Notes under the pieces: model-generated | Seen by the model: only the letters and a program-made list of their open reading frames with translations | The model's database searches: none | Told to the model about the DNA's origin: nothing | Part shown: positions 45,870-55,879 of the stretch, piece by piece | How the letters are laid out: every line of letters begins with the position of its first letter | How positions within the stretch are numbered: the first letter of the stretch is position 1 | NCBI RefSeq assembly: GCF_000013405.1 | Contig: NC_007759.1 | Span: 1,985,001-2,049,000, forward strand | Length of the DNA stretch: 64,000 nt | From: Syntrophus aciditrophicus SB | Lineage (GTDB): Bacteria; Desulfobacterota; Syntrophia; Syntrophales; Syntrophaceae | Reading direction: 5' to 3' | Position numbers and translations under genes: made by a program

Positions 45870-48653
45870 TCAGGGTCGCCGAAGATCTCTCTCATCCTTC
45901 CTTCCGGCAAAGGCATCGGCCTGAGGGGCTTTCAGCCAGGGCTTGATGGAAATGCCATCTTCATTCTGCCTGAAGATGCCGGAGTCATCGGGAGCGGAAC
46001 TCCCCCACCAGTTCCGTGAGGCGTCGATCCGAATGCTTGAGAAGGCTTGAATGTCCGTGATCTCATTCCTCAGAAAATTGTTGAAGTTGATCTTCGGACG
46101 GGACATGCCGACACACTTGATGGCGCCTTCGCCGGTGTTTTCCTCAAAAGTGCTGTAAGATATCCTGGGCGCCACGTCGTTCCGGCAGAAAACGCCGTTC
46201 TGGGCGTTCTTTGTGATATGACACCAGGAGATTTCCGGTGATCCGAAGGATATGTCCAGGGCGATGTCCGCGTATTTAAACACACAATAGCGGAAAATGC
46301 TGTTTGCCTTCGTCGGTTTGGCCAAGTGGATCGCTGTGGAATACGAGCCGGGCGTCGGTGATTGCCCGGAGGCTGTGAAGAGAACGGGGCGGTCGCTCGT
46401 CCCGAGGGCCTCGACGGCGCCGTCTTCCACGATGATCGAGGTATGGGGATCGTAACGGATTTCCACCCCCGGTTCGATATGCAGGATCGCGCCGCCGTCG
46501 ATTACCACGTCCCGCTTCACCTGATAGGGGCTGTTTGCCGGAATCAGAAACGCGTCCCTGCTGATCGATCCTCCCAGATCCGATGCCGGAATATTCAGGG
46601 GAATCGGCTTTCCCTGAGGCCAGGGAGCACTCAAAACAGACCCCACCGAAATCCTTCCGCTTATTCTTGAAAAGAGTTCCGCGCCCCTGACGGTTCCCCA
46701 CCAGTTCAGCAGGCCATCGGCCGGTTCCCCCACGCTGTCTGCCGCCATATCCAGGGGGGTGTTATCGAACAGATTATTTTCCCGGATCGCCGCTTGACTT
46801 GTGTTTACCAAAATGCCCGTACCCCGGTTCCGGGTTACCAGATTATGCCGGATCACTGGCGCCGAACTCTGAATTCGAACGCCCTCACGCTCGTTATCCT
46901 GGATCCTGTTGCCCTCGAGAAGAGGTTGTGCTCCATTGACGATGAGAATGGCAGCTTCCCGATTTCTGGAAATGATATTGTCGACCACCCGGGGTTTGGA
47001 AAAAGCCCCGTCAATGTGCAGGGCGACTCCGTTTTCCAGTAGTTCGCAGGTCTCGATCCGTGGTGATGAAGACAGGCAGGCAACGGCAGTTTCCGCTCCC
47101 CGGATGCGGCAAAACCGCAACGGATTTTCCTTATCCCGGACATTGACAAACCGGAGACCAGGCCATGTTTTCTTACCTTCCACCACGTCGAAATTCACAA
47201 TGTGCTCCCGGTCGCCCTGGACCTCGATCCGGCCTTCGATGATTAACGCCCCTTCACGGGAACGGACCTCCGTTCCCGGTTCAATCACCAGTCGGGCCTT
47301 GTCCGCCACTGTCACATCCTTTTCGAGCACATAGGGACTGGCGCCGGAATACCAGACGGTATCGGTCTCTATCCGGCCCGATACCGGGGTCGGTCCCGGA
47401 GCGACAGCCACTCCCTCCAAAGCATCCGTCGCCTCACTCTCATTTCCGGCCTCGTCAAAAGCGGTAATCCGATAATAATATGGCTGTAAATTCTCCAGCC
47501 CCTCATCACGCCACTGCGTCACTTCCGTTTTCGCGATTTCTTCATAGCCGGTCAGAGGGGTCTTGCTCCGATATACTTTGTAGCCTGCCAGATCGGTTGC
47601 TTCCCCTTTGGTCCAGTTGAGCAGGATCGTCCGGTTTCTTCCTACCGCCCTGGCTTCGGCAATCTTTTCCGGCGGCTTTGTATCCAGGGTGACGGTCCCG
47701 ACAGCATCAACCCACTGAACCGCATTCCCGGAATCGTCGCGAAGCGTCCCGACAATGGTGGCCCGGGAAAGGTTATCGCCGGGAACAACTTTATATATGC
47801 CGAGATAACCGCCGGGTTCGATTTCCCGCATGTCCACATGCTTCCGAAAATCCCCGATGTCAAAGGAGGCCCGCATTTTCGGTGTCCCTTGAATGACCAC
47901 CCGTATCTCTTCCCCGGCCTTTTTAGGCTTTCCCTGAGTATCCTGAGTCAGCAGGGTGATGCCCGGTGGACGGAGAGCTTCGGCAAGATGAGGTACGGGA
48001 AGGGTTTTGACCATCTCCCGGAAAAGATCGTCGCAGGCGCGAAGCAGCTGAATGTCCCGGATATTCATGGACGTGGCAACAACGGTTGCAATCAGACCGA
48101 CCGGTGTTGTAGATACACCGCCTTCGTGTATTCGCGTCACGTGTTTTCCACTCCAGAGGAAATGACCGGTTTTCGCATCATACATCCGAATTTCAGCGCC
48201 GACGGAAACCTGAGAGTAGACAAGGGCAAAGAGTCTGTCGAAATTGGATATCTCTCCAAATACCACCGCATCGACTCCCAAGATTTCCCCCAGCTTTACG
48301 GGAGATGTGTTCCGAATAACCCCGGGGTCCGTCAGTCCGGCCTTCAGCAGCAGATCGTCGACACGATGAAGTTCCATGTCTTTGAACGGCAGGGAGCTGA
48401 AATGATTATAAAAGCCCTTCCTTACTTCATTTGAACCCGCCTGACTGTTTGAAGAATTGCGGAAGGGAAGTACGGCAACCGTGCGGGGCGTGTGCTTTTC
48501 CATGTAAGGATCCACGACATAGGTCCCCTGGAAGAGTTGCCTTATCTGCGGTGAAATCACCGTATTTTTGGTCGCTGCGAGACACCCCTGAAGAATTATA
48601 AGGACAGATAAAAGAAATGCCATGACCCATACTCCAGAGCATTTTCTCGACAT
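45870..48653 (-). CDS. Large lipoprotein: DUF799/CsgG-like, FnIII and parallel beta-helix
   Basis: 927 residues. Lipobox LQGC at about residue 24. Residues 40-235 resemble DUF799/GNA1162 or CsgG-like lipoproteins (VAVLPFRNSS, GVDAVVFGEI, AEIRMYDAKTGHFLWSG). Around 330-415 is a fibronectin type III domain (ILLNWTKGEATDLAGYKVYRS, YYYRITAFDEAGNES). From about 440 to 910 two runs of right-handed parallel beta-helix repeats with N-N-N and NWWG turns follow, of the kind found in carbohydrate-active or adhesin proteins. The combination of a nucleotide-binding-like secretion lipoprotein head and a beta-helix is one I do not recognise from any described protein. GGAGG precedes the ATG. Confidence 0.82.
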   Translation of the reverse strand: MSRKCSGVWVMAFLLSVLIILQGCLAATKNTVISPQIRQLFQGTYVVDPYMEKHTPRTVAVLPFRNSSNSQAGSNEVRKGFYNHFSSLPFKDMELHRVDDLLLKAGLTDPGVIRNTSPVKLGEILGVDAVVFGEISNFDRLFALVYSQVSVGAEIRMYDAKTGHFLWSGKHVTRIHEGGVSTTPVGLIATVVATSMNIRDIQLLRACDDLFREMVKTLPVPHLAEALRPPGITLLTQDTQGKPKKAGEEIRVVIQGTPKMRASFDIGDFRKHVDMREIEPGGYLGIYKVVPGDNLSRATIVGTLRDDSGNAVQWVDAVGTVTLDTKPPEKIAEARAVGRNRTILLNWTKGEATDLAGYKVYRSKTPLTGYEEIAKTEVTQWRDEGLENLQPYYYRITAFDEAGNESEATDALEGVAVAPGPTPVSGRIETDTVWYSGASPYVLEKDVTVADKARLVIEPGTEVRSREGALIIEGRIEVQGDREHIVNFDVVEGKKTWPGLRFVNVRDKENPLRFCRIRGAETAVACLSSSPRIETCELLENGVALHIDGAFSKPRVVDNIISRNREAAILIVNGAQPLLEGNRIQDNEREGVRIQSSAPVIRHNLVTRNRGTGILVNTSQAAIRENNLFDNTPLDMAADSVGEPADGLLNWWGTVRGAELFSRISGRISVGSVLSAPWPQGKPIPLNIPASDLGGSISRDAFLIPANSPYQVKRDVVIDGGAILHIEPGVEIRYDPHTSIIVEDGAVEALGTSDRPVLFTASGQSPTPGSYSTAIHLAKPTKANSIFRYCVFKYADIALDISFGSPEISWCHITKNAQNGVFCRNDVAPRISYSTFEENTGEGAIKCVGMSRPKINFNNFLRNEITDIQAFSSIRIDASRNWWGSSAPDDSGIFRQNEDGISIKPWLKAPQADAFAGRKDERDLRRP

Positions 48654-48676
48654 AAAACCAGCCTCCGATGGAATTT

Positions 48677-49489
48677 TTATAATGGGTTGAAAACTTCAAC
48701 CGCGGACAGGGCGTTATGGTCGTGCGTGATCACTTCGCCATGTCCGGGATAAATAATCTTCGGGGAAATCATCCCGACCAGTTCCCGATATGTGTTGCAT
48801 ATGATTTTCCTACTCCAGCAGAAACCGTTCAGCCTTCCCCTGCCTTCCTTAAAGGGGTTGACGACCAGATCGCCGCAGATCAGTTCTCCCGTGGACGGGT
48901 GATAAAAGGAAATGGAATCCTCCGTATGTCCAGGCGTCTCGATAACCTGCCATGCACCAAAACCGGCCGCGCACGTTTGGAGGAATCCTTTATTCTCCTC
49001 TCTGGCATCAGGAGATCGAGGGGTATTGAGTTCGAAATACCCGACCCGGCTTTCCGGAAAGGGCAGGTGAATGCAGTTTCTCAACCCTGGAAGGGGAATA
49101 CCCGACAGACTGTCAAAACGCAGATGGTCAAATCTCCTCACATAGCGGGTGCACCAGAACGTGGCGGGAAGAAAACCGGAAAACCAGTGCCGGATAAGCG
49201 AAAGTTTTCTTCTGCCCTGGACATACTCCCGAATGAATGGAGAATAGAGAATTCTGGTTGAAAGCGGACATTTTTCCAGGAATGATCCCATTCCGCCGAT
49301 ATGGTCGATATGAAAATGCGTAGCCGTAATAAACCGGACATCCTTCATGGCCATGTCCGGCTGCCCGGCAATGAACTGTTCAATGTCCCTGGCAGCGCCG
49401 ATACTTCCAATATCCACAACCATCAGGCCATCGAGTCCGGAAATGACATAGGACCTGGAAAATCCGCAATTCGGAACAGGATGGATCAT
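48677..49489 (-). CDS. Metallo-beta-lactamase-fold hydrolase
   Basis: 270 residues. Zinc-binding motif HFHIDH near residue 58, His in TPGHTEDS near 178 and the second-shell Asp in LICGDLVV near 197, with a final YPGHGEVI. This is a glyoxalase II-like or quorum-lactonase-like member; substrate unknown. No signal peptide is visible, so it is probably cytoplasmic although flanked by exported proteins. AAGGA about eight bases before the ATG. 23-bp gap to the lipoprotein gene downstream. Confidence 0.85.
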   Translation of the reverse strand: MIHPVPNCGFSRSYVISGLDGLMVVDIGSIGAARDIEQFIAGQPDMAMKDVRFITATHFHIDHIGGMGSFLEKCPLSTRILYSPFIREYVQGRRKLSLIRHWFSGFLPATFWCTRYVRRFDHLRFDSLSGIPLPGLRNCIHLPFPESRVGYFELNTPRSPDAREENKGFLQTCAAGFGAWQVIETPGHTEDSISFYHPSTGELICGDLVVNPFKEGRGRLNGFCWSRKIICNTYRELVGMISPKIIYPGHGEVITHDHNALSAVEVFNPL

Positions 49490-49587
49490 AAACGCATTCC
49501 TTCTTTCTTCAGTTGCAGATCAAAAAGGCCTGGAGTCTGACGTTGTCCGATAATCAGGAAAATCGGAGAACGTCCCGGCGCCGACAG

Positions 49588-49953
49588 TTATTTTACATCT
49601 TCCGACTCTTTTGGATTGCCTTTGTGGGGAACCTTTTCGACAAGAAATCCCTGCTGATTTTTAGGCGGCATCTGAATGAACTTGTATGGAATTGCGATGG
49701 GCTCCCGTCCGATCGCCATCGTCCTGTGCGTGAGGTACCAGACAAATCCCGTCGCGGTATCAACGAGATAGGCATTGTCTTCGCCGATTCCAGCAACGAC
49801 CGCATATCTCCCCGATTCACCGGCAACACAGAGGGAACAAACCAACCCCTGCAATAGCACCATACTGCCGGCAATCAGCAATATTCTGCCTGACATGAAC
49901 CATCTTTTCAACTTCGATGATGTCCTTCCGCGACATATCCGGTTATGACTCAT
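49588..49953 (-). CDS. Small exported protein of unknown function
   Basis: About 121 residues. The basic N-terminus followed by a hydrophobic stretch (ILLIAGSMVLLQGLVCSLCVAG) is a signal peptide or anchor. The mature part (about 80 residues) has AYLVDTATGFVWYLT, resembling small beta-rich domains that report a variable with its display, and ends in a charged tail. No family recognised. The ATG at 49953 has a perfect GGAGGTG eight bases upstream, which favours it over the longer frame beginning at 50022. Part of the envelope locus by position. Confidence 0.65.
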   Translation of the reverse strand: MSHNRICRGRTSSKLKRWFMSGRILLIAGSMVLLQGLVCSLCVAGESGRYAVVAGIGEDNAYLVDTATGFVWYLTHRTMAIGREPIAIPYKFIQMPPKNQQGFLVEKVPHKGNPKESEDVK

Positions 49954-50080
49954 AAATACACCTCCGTTTCGATTCTCTGTTCCGGAAAGGCTGCCTTCCC
50001 TCACCTGATTTGAAATGGCCACGACGATGACGATATTTTCCCATGAGTCAGGAGTGCGATGAAGAATTTCTTTTGATCTC

Positions 50081-52375
50081 TTATCTGCCCGTAATCGTAA
50101 TCACGGCGCTGGGCTCACTTTCCAGACCATACTTGTCCACCGCGGTCACAACGTAGGACCGGCTTTTACCCGGGGGAAGGGTTTCATCCCTGAAAGTGCT
50201 TTCCTTCAGGGAACCCAGTTTATTATTTCCTCCGAACAGACGTTTTTCATAAACAACAAATTGAACCACATCGAAAGATTTTGATCCTTCCCACTGCAAC
50301 TCAGCGGTTCCGTCTGCATAATTTCCCCTGATTTCCAGGGGAGCCGCGGGTCTGGACCGGGTCTGAACTGTTGCTGTCTCAGACAGATCGCTGATCAAAC
50401 CATCCTTGTCCTCAACCTGCAGACGGTAATAATAAGTCACGCCGTCTTTCAAATCCTTATCGAGATAGTCGGTACCTGCATTAACCCCTGCGATTTTTAC
50501 AAAATCACTGTCCCGCGTCGTTGTCGAACGATAAAGGAGATAAGCCGCAATATCCGATTCCGGGTTTGGAACCCACGAAAGGGGAACTTCCCTCACTCTC
50601 TGAGATTTTCCCTGAAGAGCCTGCGGCCTCGATGGTCTTTTTTTCGTTGTAGCGGACACTGTCGCGGCCGGATAACTTTCAATGTTCACCTTATTAAAGG
50701 AGGTCAACCGGTAGTACAACGTTTGATTGTCATCCAGCTTGCCAAAGCCCCGGATGTCATCCACATGGTGGTTGCTGTTTCGCCCCACTATTTTTTTCAG
50801 AAGAACATATTCCCCGTCTTTACGGTCGGAATAATAAAGGTTGTAGCCTTCAACGTCATTTTCAAAACTCTGTGCCCAGGATAATTCCACTTTTCCGACC
50901 AGTCCGCTTTTAGCGGAAAACCCTGTCGGTGCCGACGGTTTACCTTTTGTAACCGCGGATAATTCAAAGGATGGCGAGGTTTCCAGATCGGGTTCTTCAT
51001 ATGCCGTTACATGGTAATAATACTTCGTACCATCAGAAAGACCTTCTGTATCCGTATACTGAATTCTCCCTGAACCCAGGGGTGACTTCTCAATTTTTTT
51101 TATTTTGGCAAACTCCGCATGATCCGGTGCACGGCGATAAACATAGTATCCTTTAATGAAGGGAGAATTTATGGGCTCACAGGATATCCTGATCTCACGG
51201 ACCATATCTCCCTGGGCAGCACAGGTGCTGACCACCGGAACGGTGTTGCCCCTGATCGGAAAAGACATCTCACTTTCCAGGTTTTTCTCATTATAAGCAG
51301 TCACGCGGTAATAATAGTCTTCGCCATCAGCCAGATTCCGGTCGGTGTAGGAAACCTTGAACAACCTGTCGAGAGGAGTCGATGAAGCAATGCCGATTCC
51401 CAGATCCTTACCCAGGATATTCGCTATTTCCTGAAAAGGCCCCTTCTCGACTTTCGCCCGGTAAAGCTTGTATCCTTTCATCTTCATGGGATCATCACTG
51501 GGAATCGGACTGGGAGACCAGGTCAGTTGAATGCTCCTGATGTGACCTTCCGCTCTCAGAATGACCGGCGGATTGGGCGTGGGCGCCGTTTCCGCGGAAA
51601 TAACCGGAGAAAATTCACTTCTCAGGCCCTTACTGTTGAGGGCGCGGATCTTATAATAATATAAAGAATTTCTTGAAACGGATGAATCCACATACTCGGG
51701 GTTGCTCACCCGACCCATCAGGACAAAGGGTCCTGCCGCCGATGTGCCGCGAAACACCTCATATCCGCTCACCGAACTCCCCGGCGGATTTTCCCAGGTA
51801 AGAGAAACCCGTCCACTGCCGGAACGTTTATAAAAATTTACCGGCCCTTGAAAAGCAATTTTTTCATCCTCCACGGGCTTCACACCATACTCGGACATGG
51901 CCCTGGCGATAAAGCGGCTGAGATCCCTGACCTCACCCATCAACCCTGCATCGCCGAAAGATTTGATCTGCCTGCTGAAGATCACTTTCCTGTGATTTAT
52001 ATGAATGACCTTGCAGTTGATGAAAATAATCGAACCCTTTTTCCCTGCATTGCCCACAACAATCATATTGATTCCCAGACGGGAACCGATATGGATCACA
52101 TTCTCCAGGTTTTCGTCCTGCTGGAGATCGTTGAGGCTTAAAAAGGCTTCGAGCTCCTTGCGATCAAGCAGCTCAAGAGAGGGATCTTCCTTCAGGGCGT
52201 TCATCAGCATGTTGGTTATCGTTGTACCGTAACCGGAGGCTTCCAGATTCATCGTACCAAAGTTGAATACCGCCACCTTCGTCTGCTGAATTTCTCCTCC
52301 CCGACTCTCCACAGGAAACATAACCGAAATCAGCAACATAACCCCCAGGTAAAACCACAAGCAGCGTTTTTTCAT
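50081..52375 (-). CDS. Exported protein: CsgG-like N-terminal domain and six FnIII domains
   Basis: 764 residues. Signal peptide to about residue 26, then a CsgG/TolB-N-like domain (VAVFNFGTMNLEASG, ELLDRKELEAFL, LGINMIVVGNAGKKG) to about 160. Six fibronectin type III domains follow at about 172-265, 268-375, 378-465, 472-560, 565-655 and 660-745, each with the L.W..P...G Y.. YR core and a YYYR.TA strand. Tandem FnIII units after a CsgG-like head suggest a long periplasmic or surface-exposed stalk. No lipobox Cys is visible. GGAAAGGA directly before the ATG. Related in design to the 927-residue protein downstream. Confidence 0.82.
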   Translation of the reverse strand: MKKRCLWFYLGVMLLISVMFPVESRGGEIQQTKVAVFNFGTMNLEASGYGTTITNMLMNALKEDPSLELLDRKELEAFLSLNDLQQDENLENVIHIGSRLGINMIVVGNAGKKGSIIFINCKVIHINHRKVIFSRQIKSFGDAGLMGEVRDLSRFIARAMSEYGVKPVEDEKIAFQGPVNFYKRSGSGRVSLTWENPPGSSVSGYEVFRGTSAAGPFVLMGRVSNPEYVDSSVSRNSLYYYKIRALNSKGLRSEFSPVISAETAPTPNPPVILRAEGHIRSIQLTWSPSPIPSDDPMKMKGYKLYRAKVEKGPFQEIANILGKDLGIGIASSTPLDRLFKVSYTDRNLADGEDYYYRVTAYNEKNLESEMSFPIRGNTVPVVSTCAAQGDMVREIRISCEPINSPFIKGYYVYRRAPDHAEFAKIKKIEKSPLGSGRIQYTDTEGLSDGTKYYYHVTAYEEPDLETSPSFELSAVTKGKPSAPTGFSAKSGLVGKVELSWAQSFENDVEGYNLYYSDRKDGEYVLLKKIVGRNSNHHVDDIRGFGKLDDNQTLYYRLTSFNKVNIESYPAATVSATTKKRPSRPQALQGKSQRVREVPLSWVPNPESDIAAYLLYRSTTTRDSDFVKIAGVNAGTDYLDKDLKDGVTYYYRLQVEDKDGLISDLSETATVQTRSRPAAPLEIRGNYADGTAELQWEGSKSFDVVQFVVYEKRLFGGNNKLGSLKESTFRDETLPPGKSRSYVVTAVDKYGLESEPSAVITITGR

Positions 52376-52432
52376 TCCTTTCCGTCTCCGATTGAATTTA
52401 TGCGACTGAATACCTCTGTTGTTCCGTCAGGA

Positions 52433-54424
52433 TCATTTATCCTTGATCAATTGATCGATGCTCTCGATGGATTTAGCCGTAATCGGCGTCGAAATTCCCT
52501 TGAGCTTTTCATCGAAAACCGTATCGACATACCGTTCAATGGCCAGATCATAATTCCGTCGCTTCTGTTGCTGCTGCTGTGCCTGCCTGAAATATTCAAT
52601 CTCCAGACTCTGGTAATGCTTGAGAACACTCTGACCCATTTCGGAAATCTTTTCACTGGTCAGTTCGTCCATCACCTCCGGTTCCGTCGCCAGATCCAGA
52701 GGGTCATGGCGGATATTGCCAGCGGGAACAGCATCCTGATATTTGTCTTCCTTTATCTTTTTTCCCGCGATCGTGTTGCTGAAAATGTTTTCCCCTGTCA
52801 GGGTATCAACCAGCTTGTAGGATATTTCAATCAGGGCGGTTACTTTCGCGCTGCCCTGGCGGTATGAAATAAACTGATAGTTTTTCTTTTTGGTTGTTCT
52901 GGGGGGCGCCGTCTTCAATGCTTCCATTGTGGGATTGGGATGCATCAGCAACCAATCGGAAAATTCCGGATTCCGTACATCCTCTTCATCCACGAGAACC
53001 TTAACCTGGCTGACGCTGGGCGTATCGACGGTTTTTGCCATGTAATGGAGAACGTCACCCATGATAAAGGTATCTATACCCCTCATTTTACCGACATTCT
53101 GAGCCGATTTCATATCCACGATCCCCGTCTGCCCAAGCTGCATTTCTCTCAATATGGATTGGAGATTCTCCCGTTCAATAATGCGAAGATCGCCACTGGC
53201 ATTCCTGTGCAGGTAGGCAATCAATTTATTGGCGGCTATCTTGCCCGCATCACGATCATTGGCTGGAGAACCGAAATCGAACACGGCGATCGATTTCTTT
53301 ATCCGTTTGTTGATATGATCTTTAACATCAAGTAATTTCTGGAACAATTCCGGGTGGCTGGGATTTACACTTTCCACCTTCTGATACCAGACCAGGGCGT
53401 TGCCCCACATATCCCGCTCAAGATATTTATCCCCCCGTTCCATCATCCGCCCGCATAAGTTTTTTTGAAGTTCATTAAACAGCGGATCATCAAGAAGTGC
53501 CGGGGAATTATTTTTAGCGCCTTCCGCTTTTTTCATTGCCGGATACAGCTTTCCCTGATTAAGCAGTTTCAGGGCATCGTCAAAATAAATCTGGCCGACC
53601 CTGGTTTTCAAAGAATCTCTTTTTTTCTGAACATCTGCATTTTCAGGCTGATATTCCAGAGCCTTTTCAAAAAGAAAAACTGCCCGTGCCCAGTTCTGCC
53701 TGTGTATCGCCTTTTCCGCCTCACTGTTGAAATAATCAAAGCTGTCCCTTGATATCGCCTCCTGATGCAGTTTGGCGACGTCATAGTAATTCGGGACAAG
53801 CTCGATTACGGACTTAAAGGCCTGGGCAGCCAGCTTCCACTCATCCTGCTTGCTCAAGGATAGCCCCTGCTGATAGAGTTGCTTTGCCGATTCCTGCTCC
53901 GCTCTGGCCAGACGTGCTGTCGTATCTTCGTAATTAGGAAATATCCTGTTCACTTTTTTTAATTTTGCGACAACGTCACCCCATGCTTCCTTCTGCATAT
54001 CGAGCTCCGCCTGACTGTACAGAATTTTGACGGTGTTCTGAAGAGATGCAATTTTGTCCCTGATCTGAATGTGAAAAGCAGCAACAGCCGGATTCAGGTC
54101 ATCCAGACCACCGGCAGCCGCAGCTTCCGTTAAAACACTTTCAAGTGAAATCAGATTTTCATCCGTGATTGTTTCAAATAATTGCTTTGCCTTCTCATAA
54201 TGAAGCTTTGCCGCTTCCCTTTTCGCGGCTGCCAGGGAATCCCTGTATGTCGAATTTCCCGGATCTTCATCGACAGCCTTCTTGTAGAAGATGACGGCAT
54301 CATCCCAGCGTTTCTGATTTTCCATTTCCCGGCCCGTTTTATAGCTCTCGTTCACGACACACCCCGAAAGCATCAGGTTCATCAGTAAGCCAAGCAGAAT
54401 CCACCGAATATTCCTCTGTTTCAT
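52433..54424 (-). CDS. TPR lipoprotein with CsgG-like domain
   Basis: About 663 residues. Signal peptide with lipobox LMLSGC, then a long helical TPR region (about 25-360: QKRWDDAVIFYKKAVDEDPGN, QDEWKLAAQAFKSVIELVPN, QNWARAVFLFEKALEYQPEN) and, from about 375, a CsgG-like domain (IAVFDFGSP, LRIIERENLQSILREMQLGQTG, GIDTFIMGDVLHYM) ending in a coiled coil with a poly-Gln stretch. GGGGAGG five bases before the ATG at 54424; a longer frame to 54535 is unsupported. CsgG-like lipoproteins form outer-membrane pores or bind penicillin-binding proteins (LpoB); TPR suggests assembly with partners in this locus. Confidence 0.85.
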   Translation of the reverse strand: MKQRNIRWILLGLLMNLMLSGCVVNESYKTGREMENQKRWDDAVIFYKKAVDEDPGNSTYRDSLAAAKREAAKLHYEKAKQLFETITDENLISLESVLTEAAAAGGLDDLNPAVAAFHIQIRDKIASLQNTVKILYSQAELDMQKEAWGDVVAKLKKVNRIFPNYEDTTARLARAEQESAKQLYQQGLSLSKQDEWKLAAQAFKSVIELVPNYYDVAKLHQEAISRDSFDYFNSEAEKAIHRQNWARAVFLFEKALEYQPENADVQKKRDSLKTRVGQIYFDDALKLLNQGKLYPAMKKAEGAKNNSPALLDDPLFNELQKNLCGRMMERGDKYLERDMWGNALVWYQKVESVNPSHPELFQKLLDVKDHINKRIKKSIAVFDFGSPANDRDAGKIAANKLIAYLHRNASGDLRIIERENLQSILREMQLGQTGIVDMKSAQNVGKMRGIDTFIMGDVLHYMAKTVDTPSVSQVKVLVDEEDVRNPEFSDWLLMHPNPTMEALKTAPPRTTKKKNYQFISYRQGSAKVTALIEISYKLVDTLTGENIFSNTIAGKKIKEDKYQDAVPAGNIRHDPLDLATEPEVMDELTSEKISEMGQSVLKHYQSLEIEYFRQAQQQQQKRRNYDLAIERYVDTVFDEKLKGISTPITAKSIESIDQLIKDK

Positions 54425-54546
54425 TGTCGCCTCCCCTTGATTCGTTAATGCTGTCTCCGATCCCCTGAGCAGGAAGCCCTCCGGTGAGCATGTCCTTTTT
54501 TTGCTCATGCCGTAATTCCAGGCGCTTCCTGTCAATAAAATCCCCG

Positions 54547-55083
54547 TTAAAATACCGCTTCAATCCTGTTCGAGCTGATTCCCAGAATCCTGATTCGTCT
54601 TTTATCCAGGGTCATCGTGGAAAGATCGTCGGCAACGCCATGAACATTCCCCCGCACTTCCAGATCCAGGTCGGCCGTTCCCCTGCTGTATGAACGCTGA
54701 TAAAGTTCGCGGTATCCCTTGACGACATCGGGTAGACAACCCTTGAACCTTTCCAGTTCCTGGTAGGTGTCCAGACCGGAAATGGACAGTTTTACAGTTA
54801 CGGCATTGGTCAACTCCGATGACCATCGATCAAAGATATCCTCAATGAGTTTCTTCGCTACCTTTCCGGTTGCTTCTTCCGTGATCGATTTCACATCATC
54901 CTTCATTCCGGCGGCAGAGCAGGCTTCGCTTCCTGTCGCGATCACGTCGCCGGTATCGGCGTTAATGGCTTTCACCGAGACAACAACCTTGTTGGAATGC
55001 ATTTCAATCCCGCTGAGATTGAACGTGTGCTCGACACATCCACGCTGCCCAGCAGGACCACCTCCGCGCCGGATTGATGACAA
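54547..55083 (-). pseudogene. 3' part of a frameshifted LPP20/FlgT-like gene
   Basis: This frame continues the protein begun at 55715. From about residue 19 onward (HTFNLSGIEM) it reads as a normal secretory-protein domain with VVVSVKAINADTGDVIATGSE, a helical stretch and a C-terminal beta domain (LDLEVRGNVHG). The first residues of this frame are out-of-frame noise. Moving from the upstream frame to this one needs a single base restored near 55035-55045; there is no slippery heptamer there, so programmed frameshifting is unlikely. Either a sequencing error, a recent mutation or true gene decay. Confidence 0.75.
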
Positions 55084-55715
55084 TAACGGGCCAGGGTGTC
55101 CAGATCTGCGCAGGACAACTGCAAGTGATCGACAGTTGAATTTTTTTTAAAGGATCCCGAATCGACAAGTTTAAAATCCCTTGCCAGGAAAAAGCGGGTC
55201 AGGGCAGCCTCAGCGACAAAATCTGTCTTTGAATGCTGATTGAAGAGAATCATGATGCGAGGTTTCGATTTGCGAGCCATAATCAGATTCATGGCCTCCA
55301 TCCGGTCTTTCAGCTTACCCGCCCCGATGTCCGCTTCAATTGTCACGGTGTAAACATCGTCTGTTCCGTTCTCGGAAACAATACTGTAACCGTTGATAAA
55401 TCCTCTGGACTCCGAAAGAATACGATCTACTTTCAGTTGATAATTTTCGACTTCCGAACCGCTGTAAATCATGACTCCCATAACTTTTTCAATGGCATTA
55501 CGCTGGGCGTTATCGATCGCTTTGTCTCTGGCGATATCCATTCTGCTGTTATGGATTGTTGCCATACCATCGGCGGTCACCTGATTTCGGGCGTAAGCGT
55601 TGCTGACAGGACATGCCAGCCCCAAAAGAATCAGCAGCACACACAGGATTTTATTTAATTTTTCATAACGGATTTTATGGACAGAATTCGGGACGGCGGA
55701 GGTTGACAAATCCAT
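54972..55715 (-). CDS. 5' part of a frameshifted LPP20/FlgT-like exported protein
   Basis: 247 residues to its stop, of which about the first 228 are meaningful. Signal peptide (KILCVLLILLGLACP) then a FlgT_N/LPP20-like domain (DIARDKAIDNAQRNAIEKVMGVMI), and a CsgG-like alpha/beta segment (PRIMILFNQH, GAEVVLLGSVDVSS). After VDVSST the frame reads nonsense to the stop, while the other frame (54547-55083) continues the domain. Full protein would be about 388 residues. First gene after the palindromic promoter, so a lesion here would be the first event in the locus. No good ribosome-binding site before the ATG. Confidence 0.78.
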   Translation of the reverse strand: MDLSTSAVPNSVHKIRYEKLNKILCVLLILLGLACPVSNAYARNQVTADGMATIHNSRMDIARDKAIDNAQRNAIEKVMGVMIYSGSEVENYQLKVDRILSESRGFINGYSIVSENGTDDVYTVTIEADIGAGKLKDRMEAMNLIMARKSKPRIMILFNQHSKTDFVAEAALTRFFLARDFKLVDSGSFKKNSTVDHLQLSCADLDTLARYCHQSGAEVVLLGSVDVSSTRSISAGLKCIPTRLLSR

Positions 55716-55879
55716 AACACACTGATTGCACAGGAACTTTGATAATCACAACGAGCGTTTGCAACACCGATTACCTGAATCAGATTTCGCTCCTGCATGA
55801 TCTGATCTTCGATAATCGCTTACTTAAGGACCGCAAACCTCCTTGCAGGACGCAAGGGAGACAGACCTGAAACCGGTTC

